From NCBI RefSeq assembly GCF_016756495.1, contig NZ_AP023243.1, positions 4,592,501-4,656,500 of the forward strand: a DNA stretch of 64,000 bases, written 5' to 3'. The position numbers and the translations under genes were made by a program. Below the pieces are notes generated by a model. The model saw nothing but the letters and a program-made list of their open reading frames with translations, did no database searches and was not told the origin of the DNA. This document shows positions 35,770-45,303 of the stretch, in pieces (within the stretch, counting starts at the first letter, position 1; every line of letters starts with the position of its first letter). The DNA comes from Mesorhizobium sp. 113-3-3 (GTDB lineage Bacteria; Pseudomonadota; Alphaproteobacteria; Rhizobiales; Rhizobiaceae).

Positions 35770-37911
35770 TCAGCCGTGCGCGAGCACGGCCAGCAGCAGG
35801 AGCGCGACGATGTTGGTGATCTTGATCGCCGGATTGACGGCCGGGCCGGCGGTGTCCTTGTAGGGATCGCCGACCGTGTCGCCCGTCACCGAGGCCTTGT
35901 GCGCCTCGGAGCCCTTCAGGTGCTTGACGCCGTCCTTGTCGACGAAACCGTCCTCGAACGATTTCTTGGCGTTGTCCCATGCGCCGCCGCCCGAGGTCAT
36001 CGAGATGGCGACGAACAGGCCGTTGACAATGACGCCGAGCAGCGAGGCGCCGAGGGCCGCGAAGGCCGAAGCCTTCGAACCCGAGATCAGCAGCACGCCG
36101 AAATAGACGACGAGCGGCGCCAGCACCGGCAGCAGCGACGGGATGATCATTTCCCGGATCGCCGCCTTGGTCAGGAGATCGACCGCGCGTGCATAGTTCG
36201 GCTTGGAGGTGCCCGCCATGATGCCCGGATCTTCGCGGAACTGTTTGCGCACCTCCTCGACGATGGCGCCCGCCGCACGGCCGACGGCCGTCATGGCGAT
36301 GCCGCCGAACAGATAGGGGATCAGGCCGCCGAAGATCAGGCCGGCGACGACGTAAGGGTTGGAGAGATCGAAGGAGATCTCGCCCATGCCCTGGAAGTAG
36401 GGGTATTTGTCGCCATTGGCGGCAAAGAACTTCAAGTCGTTCGAATAGGCGGCGAACAGCACCAGCGCGCCGAGGCCGGCCGAACCGATGGCATAGCCCT
36501 TGGTCACGGCTTTCGTGGTGTTGCCGACAGCGTCGAGCGCGTCGGTGGAGTGGCGCACTTCCTTGGGCAGGCCGGCCATTTCGGCAATGCCGCCGGCATT
36601 GTCGGTGACAGGGCCGAAGGCGTCGAGCGCGACGATCATGCCGGCAAGGCCAAGCATCGTCGTCACCGCGATCGCCGTGCCGTAAAGGCCGGCGAGCTGG
36701 TAGGTCGAGATGATGCCGCCGACGATGACGATGGCCGGCAACGCCGTCGATTCCAGCGAGACCGCGAGGCCCTGGATGACGTTGGTGCCATGGCCGGTCA
36801 CCGATGCCTGGGCGATCGAGTTGACCGGGCGCTTGTTGGTGCCGGTGTAGTACTCGGTGATCACCACGATCAAACCCGTCACCACCAGGCCGATCAGGCC
36901 GCAGATGAAGAGGTTCTTGCCGGTGATGATCATGCCGGCGACGGTGCCGACCTCGCCCCAGCCGAGCGTTGCCGAGGTGGCGACGGCAAGGCCGACGATC
37001 GACAGCAGCCCGGTCACGATCAGGCCCTTGTAGAGCGCGCCCATGATCGAGCCGTTGGAGCCGAGCTTGACGAAGAAGGTGCCGACGATCGAGGTCAGGA
37101 TGCAGGCGCCGCAGATGGCCAGCGGATAGAGCATCGCGGTCTGTAGAACGGCGGTGCCGCCGAAGAAGATGGCACCGAGAACCATGGTGGCGACAACCGT
37201 CACCGCATAGGTCTCGAACAGATCGGCGGCCATGCCGGCGCAGTCACCGACATTGTCGCCGACATTGTCGGCGATGGTGGCCGGGTTGCGCGGATCGTCC
37301 TCGGGAATGCCGGCTTCGACCTTGCCGACCAGATCGCCGCCGACATCGGCGCCCTTGGTGAAGATGCCGCCGCCGAGACGGGCGAAGATGGAGATCAGCG
37401 AGGCGCCGAAGCCGAGCGAGACCAGCGAGTCGATGACGATGCGGTCATTGGGCTGCAGGCCCATGGGCCCGGTCAGGATAAGGTAGTAGATCGAGACGCC
37501 GAGCAGCGCCAGGCCGGCCACCAGCATGCCGGTGATGGCGCCCGACTTGAAGGCGATGTCGAGACCGGCGGCGAGGCTGTTGGAGGCTGCCTGTGCCGTG
37601 CGCACGTTGGCACGCACCGAAACATGCATGCCGATGAAGCCGGCAGCGCCCGACAGGACGGCACCGATCAGGAAGCCGATCGCGGCGGTGATCGACAGCA
37701 GCCACCAGGCGAGCAAAAGCACGACCACGCCGACGATGGCGATGGTGGTGTACTGGCGCGCCAGGTAGGCTTGCGCGCCTTCGCGGATGGCGGCGGAGAT
37801 TTCCTGCATGCGTGCATTGCCCTGATCGGACGCAAGGACCGATCGTGTCGCCCAGATGGCGTAAAGGACAGAAAGCAGGCCGCAGGCGATGACGGCGTAA
37901 AGTATGGTCAT
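35770..37911 (-). CDS. hppA: proton-pumping membrane pyrophosphatase, K+-independent
   Basis: 713 aa from the ATG at 37911. About 16 membrane helices. It hydrolyses pyrophosphate and pumps protons across the inner membrane. Catalytic regions are intact: [20 protein letters not shown] with Lys and Asp, then [19 protein letters not shown], and the second Asp-rich end [13 protein letters not shown]. The K+-selecting position reads GNTTKA, with Lys replacing the Ala of K+-dependent enzymes, so it should be K+-independent. Located next to bamE, as in many Rhizobiales. Confidence 0.97.
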   Translation of the reverse strand: MTILYAVIACGLLSVLYAIWATRSVLASDQGNARMQEISAAIREGAQAYLARQYTTIAIVGVVVLLLAWWLLSITAAIGFLIGAVLSGAAGFIGMHVSVRANVRTAQAASNSLAAGLDIAFKSGAITGMLVAGLALLGVSIYYLILTGPMGLQPNDRIVIDSLVSLGFGASLISIFARLGGGIFTKGADVGGDLVGKVEAGIPEDDPRNPATIADNVGDNVGDCAGMAADLFETYAVTVVATMVLGAIFFGGTAVLQTAMLYPLAICGACILTSIVGTFFVKLGSNGSIMGALYKGLIVTGLLSIVGLAVATSATLGWGEVGTVAGMIITGKNLFICGLIGLVVTGLIVVITEYYTGTNKRPVNSIAQASVTGHGTNVIQGLAVSLESTALPAIVIVGGIISTYQLAGLYGTAIAVTTMLGLAGMIVALDAFGPVTDNAGGIAEMAGLPKEVRHSTDALDAVGNTTKAVTKGYAIGSAGLGALVLFAAYSNDLKFFAANGDKYPYFQGMGEISFDLSNPYVVAGLIFGGLIPYLFGGIAMTAVGRAAGAIVEEVRKQFREDPGIMAGTSKPNYARAVDLLTKAAIREMIIPSLLPVLAPLVVYFGVLLISGSKASAFAALGASLLGVIVNGLFVAISMTSGGGAWDNAKKSFEDGFVDKDGVKHLKGSEAHKASVTGDTVGDPYKDTAGPAVNPAIKITNIVALLLLAVLAHG

Positions 37912-38174
37912 TGCCAAATTTTCCTCGATTGTTGGCCCAAATGAACCCCTCCCTGGGCCGTTGAGACAAAGACCGGAATCCGCGCACGGAATCCACCTCT
38001 TCGCATCGGTGTATGCGAAACAGGGCTCGGAACGTCAAGATATTGTTCAGTTTTTGCCCGGCTTTCGCCCAAAAGACAAAAGCCGAGACGACCCTGCCGG
38101 CACGGCCCTTCATTTAGATCGATTGAAATGACGCAAGGGGATCATGCCGACACGACCATCAGCGTCGTAAAAGA

Positions 38175-38924
38175 CTACTCCGCCTCACGTCCCATCCGCC
38201 TCGCCGCATAGCGCTCGACCGCCGACAATCCGTCATAGATCAGCACGGCAAGGGCCGCCACGATAAGGCCGCCCTGCAGGATGAAAGCCAGATTGTTGGA
38301 CAAGAGACCGGCGATGATCACCTCGCCCAGCGTCTTGGCGGCGACCGTCGAGCCGATGGTGGCGGTGGCCAGGCTGATCACCACCGAGAGCCTGATGCCG
38401 CCAAGGATGATCGGCGCGCTGAGCGGCAGTTCGACCTTGGTGAGCCTTTGCCAGCCAGTCATGCCGGCGCCGCGCGCCGCCTCGACGACATTGGCCGGCA
38501 GCGTCGTCAGCCCGGTCAGCGCATTCTCGAAGATCGGCAACAGGCCATAGAGAAACAGCGCGATCAGCGTCGGCTTCTCACCGAAACCGACGGCCGGAAC
38601 CGCGAGCGCCAGCACCGCCACCGGCGGGAAAGTCTGGCCGATATTGACCAGGCTGCGCGACAGCGGCAGGAATTCGGCGCCAGCCGGCCTGGTGACAAGG
38701 ATGGCCAGGGCCACCGCAACGATGGTGGCGGCGACGGTAGCGACCAGCACGGTGCGCAGATGCAGCAGCGTCAGCGTCAGCAGGCTGCCCTGATTGTAGA
38801 TCACCGGCGCGTTGTTTTCGGTCAGCGGCTTGAGCAGCGGCTCGAACCAGCCGGGATTGGTGAGGAAGGCCACGAGCAACATCACCAGCGCAAGCCTGAG
38901 CAGCAAGGGCAGCCAGGCTTTCAT
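38175..38924 (-). CDS. yehW: osmolyte ABC importer permease (YehW-like)
   Basis: 249 aa from the ATG at 38924, which overlaps the ATPase stop by four bases (ATGA). Six membrane helices, BPD_transp_1 fold, with an EAA loop VEAARGAGMTGWQRLTKVELPLS. It is the fourth gene of a yehZYXW-type operon. In E. coli and Brucella these transporters import glycine betaine-type osmolytes with modest affinity. The order binding protein, large permease, ATPase, small permease is exactly that of yehZYXW. Confidence 0.88.
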   Translation of the reverse strand: MKAWLPLLLRLALVMLLVAFLTNPGWFEPLLKPLTENNAPVIYNQGSLLTLTLLHLRTVLVATVAATIVAVALAILVTRPAGAEFLPLSRSLVNIGQTFPPVAVLALAVPAVGFGEKPTLIALFLYGLLPIFENALTGLTTLPANVVEAARGAGMTGWQRLTKVELPLSAPIILGGIRLSVVISLATATIGSTVAAKTLGEVIIAGLLSNNLAFILQGGLIVAALAVLIYDGLSAVERYAARRMGREAE

Positions 38925-39859
38925 GCCGGCCTCGCTGCCCGCTTGACCAGCCCGTCCACCGTGACGCGGCCGAGCGGCTTGCCGTCGGCACCTTGGACCG
39001 GCAGCGCCGGCCGGCCCGACCACAGGAGCTCGGCCAGCGCATCGCGCTGGCTGGCATCGCCGGGAATGGCTTCGCCCTCGGCGGTGCCGTTCTCCACCGC
39101 GTCGCGCACCCGCCCGAGCGACAATAGCCTGAATGGCCTTTCACTGGCGCCGACCAGGGTCTCGACGAAGCTGCTCGCCGGATTTGCCAGGATCTCGGCA
39201 GGCTTGGCGTATTGCACGAGCTTGCCTGCATCCATGACGGCGATCTTGTCGCCCATGTGCACGGCCTCTTCCATGTCGTGGGTGACGAGGATGATGGTGG
39301 TGCCGAAACGCTTCTGGATCGCCAGCAGATCCTCCTGCGCCTTGGTGCGGATGATCGGATCGAGCGCGCCGAACGGTTCATCCATCAGCAGCACATTCGG
39401 TTCGGCGGCGAGCGCGCGGGCCACGCCGACGCGCTGCTGCTGGCCACCGGACAGTTCGTGCGGATAGCGCGGTCCGAATTCCCGGGGATCGAGCTGGTAG
39501 AGCGTCATCAGTTCATCGACGCGGGCCTTGATGCGATCCTTGTCCCAGCCAAGCAGCACCGGCACGGTGGCGATGTTCTGCGCCACGGTGCGGTGCGGGA
39601 ACAGGCCGTGGCCCTGGATGGCGTAGCCGATGCTGCGGCGCAGTTCGTAGCCGGGCACAGAACGATTGTCGGCGCCATCGAGCTTGATGATGCCTGATGT
39701 CGGCTCGACCAGCCGGTTGATCATGCGCAGCAGCGTCGTCTTACCGGACCCCGAGGTGCCGACGATGACGGCGATCGTACGCGGCTCGATGACCATCGAG
39801 ACGTCATCGACAACCGTTGTCGCGTCATAGCGCTTGGTAATGCCTTCGATCTCGATCAT
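38921..39859 (-). CDS. yehX: osmolyte ABC importer ATP-binding protein (YehX-like)
   Basis: 312 aa. Walker A GTSGSGKTTLL (about 33-43), signature LSGGQQQRVGVARAL, Walker B VLLMDEPFGALD and the switch THDMEEA are intact. The C-terminal 70 residues resemble a single, degenerate CBS-type unit (LPVQGADGKPLGRVTVDGLV), as in ProV/OpuCA-type ATPases that sense ionic strength, though reduced. Overlaps its neighbours by four bases on both sides. Confidence 0.9.
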   Translation of the reverse strand: MIEIEGITKRYDATTVVDDVSMVIEPRTIAVIVGTSGSGKTTLLRMINRLVEPTSGIIKLDGADNRSVPGYELRRSIGYAIQGHGLFPHRTVAQNIATVPVLLGWDKDRIKARVDELMTLYQLDPREFGPRYPHELSGGQQQRVGVARALAAEPNVLLMDEPFGALDPIIRTKAQEDLLAIQKRFGTTIILVTHDMEEAVHMGDKIAVMDAGKLVQYAKPAEILANPASSFVETLVGASERPFRLLSLGRVRDAVENGTAEGEAIPGDASQRDALAELLWSGRPALPVQGADGKPLGRVTVDGLVKRAARPA

Positions 39860-41019
39860 GCCGTTTCAACCCTGCGCCTGGTGGCGGTCATTTCGATCAC
39901 TGCGTCGAGGATGATAGCGGCGGCGAAGGCCAGCGCCACGGTCGGCACGGCGCCGAGCAGCACCAGGTCCATCGCCGTCTGGCCAACGCCCTGGAAGACG
40001 AACACGCCGAAGCCGCCGCCGCCGATGAGCGCGGCGATGGTGGCAAGGCCGATGTTCTGCACCAGCACGATGCGGATGCCGGTCAGGATCACCGGAAAGG
40101 CCAGCGGGAACTCGACGCCGAACAGGCGCTGGCGGTCGGTCATGCCCATGCCGCGCGCTGCGTCGTTGGCCGCACGCGGCACACCGGCGAGCCCAACGAC
40201 GGTGTTGGCCACCACCGGCAGCAGCGAATAGAGGAACAGCGCGACGAAGGCGGGTGCCGTGCCGATGCCGCGAATGCCGAGCGCGGCCGCCCCCGGCACA
40301 TGCGCGGCGACCCAGCCGAGCGGCGCGATCAGCAGACCGAACAGCGCGATCGAAGGAATGGTCTGGATGATGTTGAGCACATTGAGCACGCCGGCGCGCA
40401 GCCTTTCGACACGATGGCACAGTATGCCGAGCGGCAGGCCGACGATGACCGCCGCAAATAGCGAGCCGAGCGCCAGCGTCACGTGCTTGGAGCCCTCGGC
40501 CCAGAAACTGTCGGCGCGGTTGGCGTATTCCTTCAGGATGGAAAGGTCGTTCCAGGCTCCCGACACCAAGAGCAGGCCGATGGCCACGGCGGCAACTACC
40601 AGCACGCCGACACGGGCCAATGGCGACAAATTCAGGCGCGTCAGCACGTCCGCCAGCAAAAGCGTGAAGGCGAAGATGAGTATCCAGAAACCGGAGGCCG
40701 GCGATACTCTGGCAAAGGTGTTGCCGGCCGGTGTGAGGAATGTGCCGGCGACGCCGACGAGGAGCACGAGCGCGGCAAGCGCGACCAGACCGGCGGCGAG
40801 GCGCAGCACGAGCGGTGTCCTGAACAGCGCTATGAGCGCGGCCACGACCACGATTGCCAGAAGCAACGGCCCGGCGGTTGCCGGAAGCGCCTCGAGAATC
40901 GAGCGCGCCTGGCCCGGAACGATGCGGTTGGCGCGGAACGTGGCGAAGGGAGCGAGGAACGCCGCATAGGCCGCGATCGCGGCGATGACCACGCCGAGCT
41001 TGTCGAAACGGATATTCAC
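39856..41019 (-). CDS. yehY: osmolyte ABC importer permease with N-terminal extension (YehY-like)
   Basis: 387 aa from a GTG at 41019, preceded by a strong GGGGGAGGG ribosome site; an ATG at 41055 would also be in frame but lies upstream of that site. The N-terminal half adds about five membrane helices to the ordinary six-helix permease, which is the mark of YehY. The EAA loop NDAARGMGMTDRQRLFGVEFPLA is near the C-terminal part. It pairs with the YehW-like permease. Confidence 0.88.
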   Translation of the reverse strand: MNIRFDKLGVVIAAIAAYAAFLAPFATFRANRIVPGQARSILEALPATAGPLLLAIVVVAALIALFRTPLVLRLAAGLVALAALVLLVGVAGTFLTPAGNTFARVSPASGFWILIFAFTLLLADVLTRLNLSPLARVGVLVVAAVAIGLLLVSGAWNDLSILKEYANRADSFWAEGSKHVTLALGSLFAAVIVGLPLGILCHRVERLRAGVLNVLNIIQTIPSIALFGLLIAPLGWVAAHVPGAAALGIRGIGTAPAFVALFLYSLLPVVANTVVGLAGVPRAANDAARGMGMTDRQRLFGVEFPLAFPVILTGIRIVLVQNIGLATIAALIGGGGFGVFVFQGVGQTAMDLVLLGAVPTVALAFAAAIILDAVIEMTATRRRVETA

Positions 41020-41074
41020 GCCCTCCCCCGTTGGTCGTTCCGGCGCGCCACGCATGCGGCGCGCCGGAAGCTTC

Positions 41075-41986
41075 CTATTTCAGGAAGCCGTTCTTCTTCA
41101 GGAAGTCCTCGGCGACGCCCTTGACCGGCTCGCCCCCGACCTGCACGCGGCCGTTCAGCTCCTGCAGCGTGACGAGATCGAGCTTGGCGAAGACCGGCTT
41201 CAGCAGCGTCTCGATCTCCGGGTGCTGCTTGAGCACGGATTCGCGGATGATCGGCGCCGGCTGGTAGACCGGCTGCACGCCCTTGTCGTCCTCGAGCACG
41301 ACCAGGCCGGACGGCGCGATGCCGCCATCGGTGCCGTAGACCATGGCGGCATTGGCGCCGCTGGTCTGGTTGGCGGCCGCGGCGATGGTCGCCGCCGTGT
41401 CGCCGCCCGAGAGCGTGATCAGCTGATCCGGCTTCAGTGTGAAGCCGTAGGTGGTCTGGAAGGCCGGAAGGGCGGCCGCCGAATTGACGAACTCGGCGGA
41501 AGCGGCGAGCACCACCTTGCCGCCGCCGGCGACGTATTTGCCGAAGTCCGACAGCGTGACGAGCTTGTTCGCGTCCGTCACTTCCTTGCGCAGGGCGATC
41601 GCCCAGGTGTTGTTGGCCGGCGCCGGCGACAGCCAGACGATCTTGTTGGCATCATAGTCGAGCTTCTTGGCCGTCTCATAGGCCTTGGCGGCGTCCTTCC
41701 AGACCGGGTCATCGGCCTTCTCGAAGAAGAAGGCGGCGTTGCCGGTGTATTCGGGATAGATGTCGATCTCGCCGGCGGTGATCGCCTTGCGCACCACCGG
41801 CGTGCCGCCGAGCTGGATGCGATCCGATGTCTTGATGTTGTTGGCGTTGAGAACGAGCTGGATGATGTTGCCGAGCACGCCACCCTCGGTATCGATCTTC
41901 GAGGAGACGACCACCTGAGCACTGGCGGAAGCTGCCGTGACGGCCAGCGCCAATGCCGCGCCGGCGAAAACCTTGACTGAAAACAT
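41075..41986 (-). CDS. osmF: osmolyte ABC importer periplasmic binding protein (OsmF/YehZ-like)
   Basis: 303 aa from the ATG at 41986. Sec signal ends near ASAQVV (about residue 24). The OpuAC-type binding fold follows, with the family segment IQLGGTPVVRKAITAGEIDIYPEYTGN and NNTWAIALRKEV. First gene of the operon; a near match to an EcfG promoter (GAAAC, 17 bases, CGTT on the minus strand near 42070-42095) precedes it, which would fit osmotic-stress expression, though one base of the -35 is off. Confidence 0.88.
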   Translation of the reverse strand: MFSVKVFAGAALALAVTAASASAQVVVSSKIDTEGGVLGNIIQLVLNANNIKTSDRIQLGGTPVVRKAITAGEIDIYPEYTGNAAFFFEKADDPVWKDAAKAYETAKKLDYDANKIVWLSPAPANNTWAIALRKEVTDANKLVTLSDFGKYVAGGGKVVLAASAEFVNSAAALPAFQTTYGFTLKPDQLITLSGGDTAATIAAAANQTSGANAAMVYGTDGGIAPSGLVVLEDDKGVQPVYQPAPIIRESVLKQHPEIETLLKPVFAKLDLVTLQELNGRVQVGGEPVKGVAEDFLKKNGFLK

Positions 41987-42138
41987 CGTGAAAATCCCTT
42001 GCTGTGAACCGGAATGCGGCGGCCGCATATGAGCATGGCTTCAACGGCCAGTCGGGGCACACGGTTTCATAACAATAGGTGCAGACGCAATAATTTTGTT
42101 TCAGATCGGCAAATTCAACCGAAGCAATCCTGACAGCA

Positions 42139-43383
42139 TCATGTCAGGTCGGCATCGACCAGGGGATCAGGTACTGATTTACGCGAAGCGGTCAACTTGA
42201 GCGCGCCAAGTGCCACGAAGCACAGGACGGTGACCGGGAAGACCATCCAGTTCAGCATCTCCCAGCCCCAGGCGTTGTAGACCATGCCCGACAGCAGCGA
42301 CGCGCAAGCGACGGAGCCGAACAGGACGAAGTCGTGGAAACCTTGCACCTTGCCCTTTTCCGACGGCCGGTAGCTGGCCGCCACCATGGCGGTGGCGCCG
42401 ATGAAGCCGAAATTCCAGCCGAGGCCGAGCAGGATCAGGGACGTCCAGAATTGCCACAGCGCAAGGCCCGACAAGGCGACAATGGCGCAGCCGATGAGCA
42501 GGACCAGGCCGATGGCGACGATGCGCTCGGCGCCGAAGCGATGGATCAGCGAGCCGGTGAAGAAGCTCGGCGCGAACATCGCCATGACGTGCCAGGAAAT
42601 GCCCAGCGTCGCGTCGTCCTCCGACAGGCCGCAGCCGACCATGGCCAGCGGCGCGCCGGTCATGACGAAGCTCATCAGCGCATAGCTGCCGACAGCGCAA
42701 AACAGCGCGGCGACGAAGCGCGGCTTGGTGACGATTTCGGCCAGGGGCCTGGCATCGCCGTCGGAAACGTCAACCTTGCTCGGCGTCTTCGCCGGCAGGC
42801 GCAGAAACGACAGGATGACAGCGCCCACCGCCGCCAGCGGCAGGATGGAGGCGAACGAGCCGGCAAACATCACCGGTGCGAACAGTTCCCGGGTGAAGAT
42901 GACGATCTGCGGCCCGAGGATGGCGGTGATGATGCCGCCGGCCAGCACGAAGGAAATGGCGCGCGCCTTGAACTCCGGCGGCGCGTTGTCGGCGGCGGCG
43001 AAGCGGAACTGCTGGACGAAGGCGCCACCGATGCCGATCACCAGCAGCGCGAACGCGAACAGCCAGAAACTGCCGTGGAAGAGCGCCAGTGTGGCAAGCA
43101 GGCCGCCAAGCGCGGTGACGACGGTTCCGGTCATGAAGCCGCCGCGCTGGCCCAGCCGGCGAATGATGGCCGCGGCAGGCAAGGCTCCGAGCGCGACACC
43201 GATGTTGAAGCCGGTGATCGGCGCCGTCGCCAGCGATTTGTCGGCGCCTAGCAGATATTGTCCCGCCAGCGCGCCCATGGAAATGGCGATGGGCGCCGCG
43301 GAGCCGATGATCGCCTGCGAGACGGCGAGGATCAGCGCGGTGCGCCGCGCCTCCCTGCTCGTCTCGATGGCGATTGATGTCAC
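42139..43383 (-). CDS. MFS transporter, 12 TM
   Basis: 414 aa, GTG start overlapping the nusB stop by four bases (GTGA). Twelve membrane helices, motif A-like [13 protein letters not shown] after helix 2. The family is close to uncharacterised MFS proteins of the sugar-phosphate/drug type; the substrate is unknown. The overlap makes it part of the rib-nusB transcription unit, an arrangement I have seen in Rhizobiales genomes. Confidence 0.85.
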   Translation of the reverse strand: MTSIAIETSREARRTALILAVSQAIIGSAAPIAISMGALAGQYLLGADKSLATAPITGFNIGVALGALPAAAIIRRLGQRGGFMTGTVVTALGGLLATLALFHGSFWLFAFALLVIGIGGAFVQQFRFAAADNAPPEFKARAISFVLAGGIITAILGPQIVIFTRELFAPVMFAGSFASILPLAAVGAVILSFLRLPAKTPSKVDVSDGDARPLAEIVTKPRFVAALFCAVGSYALMSFVMTGAPLAMVGCGLSEDDATLGISWHVMAMFAPSFFTGSLIHRFGAERIVAIGLVLLIGCAIVALSGLALWQFWTSLILLGLGWNFGFIGATAMVAASYRPSEKGKVQGFHDFVLFGSVACASLLSGMVYNAWGWEMLNWMVFPVTVLCFVALGALKLTASRKSVPDPLVDADLT

Positions 43384-43880
43384 GATGCGTCCTTGCCGCG
43401 CCCCTCGCCACGCACCCGGCGTGACACGCGGTCGAGCACGGCATTGACCAGCTTCGGCTCGTCTTCCTCGTAGAAGGCCTTGGCGATGTCGACATATTCC
43501 GAAACGATGACCGCCACCGGAACGTCGTCGCGCTTCATCAATTCATAGACGCCGGCGCGCAGGATGGCGCGCAGCGTCGAATCGAGCCGCGACAGCGGCC
43601 AGTCATCGGTCAGCGCCTGGCGGATGACCGGATCGATGGTCTTCTGGTCCTCGACGACGCCGGTCAGGATGGCGCGGAACCATTGGGCATCCGCCTCGCG
43701 ATAGAGCGCGCCGTCGACTTCCTTGCCAAGCCGGAACGCCTCATATTCGGCGGTGATTTCGAAGACGCCACTACCGGCGACATCCATCTGATAGAGCGCC
43801 TGCACGGCGGCCAGACGCGCCGCGCCGCGCTTGTTGGCATGGCGCACGGCGGGCTGTCCGGGCGAAGCGGGTTCGCTCAC
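43380..43880 (-). CDS. nusB: transcription antitermination factor NusB
   Basis: 166 aa, GTG start at 43880 that overlaps the ribH stop. NusB binds boxA of rRNA leaders with S10 and prevents premature termination. Core signs are [20 protein letters not shown] near residue 18, and [31 protein letters not shown]. It is co-located with ribH as in many alphaproteobacteria. Confidence 0.96.
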   Translation of the reverse strand: MSEPASPGQPAVRHANKRGAARLAAVQALYQMDVAGSGVFEITAEYEAFRLGKEVDGALYREADAQWFRAILTGVVEDQKTIDPVIRQALTDDWPLSRLDSTLRAILRAGVYELMKRDDVPVAVIVSEYVDIAKAFYEEDEPKLVNAVLDRVSRRVRGEGRGKDAS

Positions 43881-44371
43881 GAGCGCGCCCCCAATTGTTC
43901 CTTGAGCGCAATCATGGTCAGCGCCGCGCGCGCGGCAAATCCGCCCTTGTCGCCTTCCGAGCGCTTGGCCCGCGTCCAGGCCTGGGCATCGTTTTCGGTG
44001 GTGAGGATGCCGTTGCCGATACAGACCGAGTCCTGCACGGACAGGTCCATCAGCGCGCGGCTGGATTCATTGGCGACGATGTCGAAGTGATAGGTGTCGC
44101 CGCGGATGATGGTGCCGAGCGCAACGAAGCCATCATAACTCGTGCCGCCTTCCGCCGCGCCGTCCAGCGCGAATGTGATCACTGCGGGAATTTCGAGCGA
44201 ACCTGGAACGGTGACGACGTCGTAGGTCGCGCCCGCTTCCTCGAGCGCGCTCGTCGCGCCGTCGAGCAGCGCGTCGGCAAGGTCGTCGTGAAAGCGCGCT
44301 TCGACAATCAGCAGATGCGCCTTCGCCTTCGGACGAATGAAGGCTTTGCCGTGTTGGGATGTGCCTGCCAT
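43877..44371 (-). CDS. ribH: 6,7-dimethyl-8-ribityllumazine synthase
   Basis: 164 aa. It condenses the pyrimidinedione with dihydroxybutanone phosphate in the penultimate step of riboflavin synthesis. Family motifs: [33 protein letters not shown] with the catalytic His, and [14 protein letters not shown]. Together with ribC and ribD it forms the riboflavin operon. About 80 bases separate it from the small antitoxin-like gene upstream. Confidence 0.96.
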   Translation of the reverse strand: MAGTSQHGKAFIRPKAKAHLLIVEARFHDDLADALLDGATSALEEAGATYDVVTVPGSLEIPAVITFALDGAAEGGTSYDGFVALGTIIRGDTYHFDIVANESSRALMDLSVQDSVCIGNGILTTENDAQAWTRAKRSEGDKGGFAARAALTMIALKEQLGARS

Positions 44372-44452
44372 AAAAATCTCCGGGGGGTTGCCGGTGACTT
44401 AGGCCGAAGCCGGATTGATCGCAAGCGGAAGATTGAGGGAGGTGCGTTAGGC

Positions 44453-44614
44453 CTATCGTCTCTTTGGGGACGGCGCCAAGACCGGGCAGTTCGTACCAAC
44501 GCTTTCAGCCCAGGCAACAACGGCTTCGTGATCCACCACACGGCCGGCATCTACATCCGCCAAAGCTTCCCGAGTGAGCCGCTCTTGCTCTTTGGAATTC
44601 CCGCTTTCCGTCAC
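44453..44614 (-). CDS. 53-aa antitoxin-like protein in the riboflavin operon
   Basis: Reading on the minus strand from GTG at 44614 to TAG at 44453. A stop codon (that of ribC) lies in the same frame three bases upstream, so the start cannot move up, and an AGAGGGG ribosome site is placed nine bases before the GTG. The protein contains REALADVDAGRVVDHEAVVAWAESVG, i.e. residues around 15-40, which resembles small RelB/CopG-type antitoxins of rhizobia (DAGRVIDH.AV..WA). No toxin-like gene is adjacent. It may be orphaned; its position between ribC and ribH is unusual. Confidence 0.6.
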   Translation of the reverse strand: MTESGNSKEQERLTREALADVDAGRVVDHEAVVAWAESVGTNCPVLAPSPKRR

Positions 44615-44617
44615 AGG

Positions 44618-45235
44618 CTATAGCCCCTCTTTCGCCGCTTCCGCCAGCCGCGCGGCGTAGCGGGCCATGGTGTCGATCTCGAGATTGACGCGATCGCCGG
44701 CCTTGCGTTCGCCCCAGGTGGTGACGGTCAGCGAGTGGTGGATCAACAGCACGTCGAAGCGGACGCCCTCAACCTTGTTGACGGTGAGCGACGTGCCGTC
44801 GAGCGCGACGGAGCCCTTTGGTGCGATGAATTTCGCCAGATGGCGCGGCGCCTCCAGCGTGAAGCGCACCGCGTCGCCCTCGTCCTTGCGTTCGACGATC
44901 TCGGCCATCCCGTCGACATGGCCAGACACGATGTGGCCGCCGAGTTCGTCACCGATCTTCAGCGCCCGCTCAAGATTGACCTTGCTGCCGGATTTCCAGC
45001 CCGAAGCCGTGGTCAGCCGCAAGGCCTCTTCCCATGCCTCGACCTCGAACCAGCGCGCGTTCGAGCCATGTTCGGGCAAAGCCGTGACCGTCAGGCAGAC
45101 GCCGCCGCAGGAGATCGAGGCGCCGATGGCGATGGTTTCGGGGTCATAGGCGGTGTCGATGCGCAGACCGACGCCTTCGCTGAGCGGCTTGACGGCGGCG
45201 ACGGTGCCGATATCGGTGACAATTCCGGTGAACAT
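44618..45235 (-). CDS. ribC: riboflavin synthase alpha chain
   Basis: 205 aa from the ATG at 45235. Joins two lumazines to riboflavin plus pyrimidinedione in the last step. Two lumazine-binding barrels in tandem; the first begins MFTGIVTDIGTV and the second has HIVSGHVDGMAEI. The end overlaps no gene, but the antitoxin-like start follows after three bases. Confidence 0.96.
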   Translation of the reverse strand: MFTGIVTDIGTVAAVKPLSEGVGLRIDTAYDPETIAIGASISCGGVCLTVTALPEHGSNARWFEVEAWEEALRLTTASGWKSGSKVNLERALKIGDELGGHIVSGHVDGMAEIVERKDEGDAVRFTLEAPRHLAKFIAPKGSVALDGTSLTVNKVEGVRFDVLLIHHSLTVTTWGERKAGDRVNLEIDTMARYAARLAEAAKEGL

Positions 45236-45254
45236 GACGCTATCTTCCCGTTTT

Positions 45255-45303
45255 GACCATGACCTTGTCCGAAAACCGGGTCCCACTTTTCGGGATCATG
45301 GTC
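45255..45303. repeat. Rhizobiales palindromic intergenic repeat
   Basis: Arms GACCATGA (45255-45262) and TCATGGTC (45296-45303) enclose a unit containing CGAAAACCGGGTCCCACTTTTCGGG, of which GAAAA/TTTTC can pair. It fills the gap between ribD and ribC and abuts the ribD stop. It resembles a repeat widespread in rhizobial genomes (recalled, not searched). Confidence 0.75.

Noticed and set aside
44372..44452. FMN riboswitch in the riboflavin operon
   Set aside because: The intergenic gaps around ribD, ribC and ribH are too short for the roughly 120-140-base motif, and no matching conserved pieces were found.
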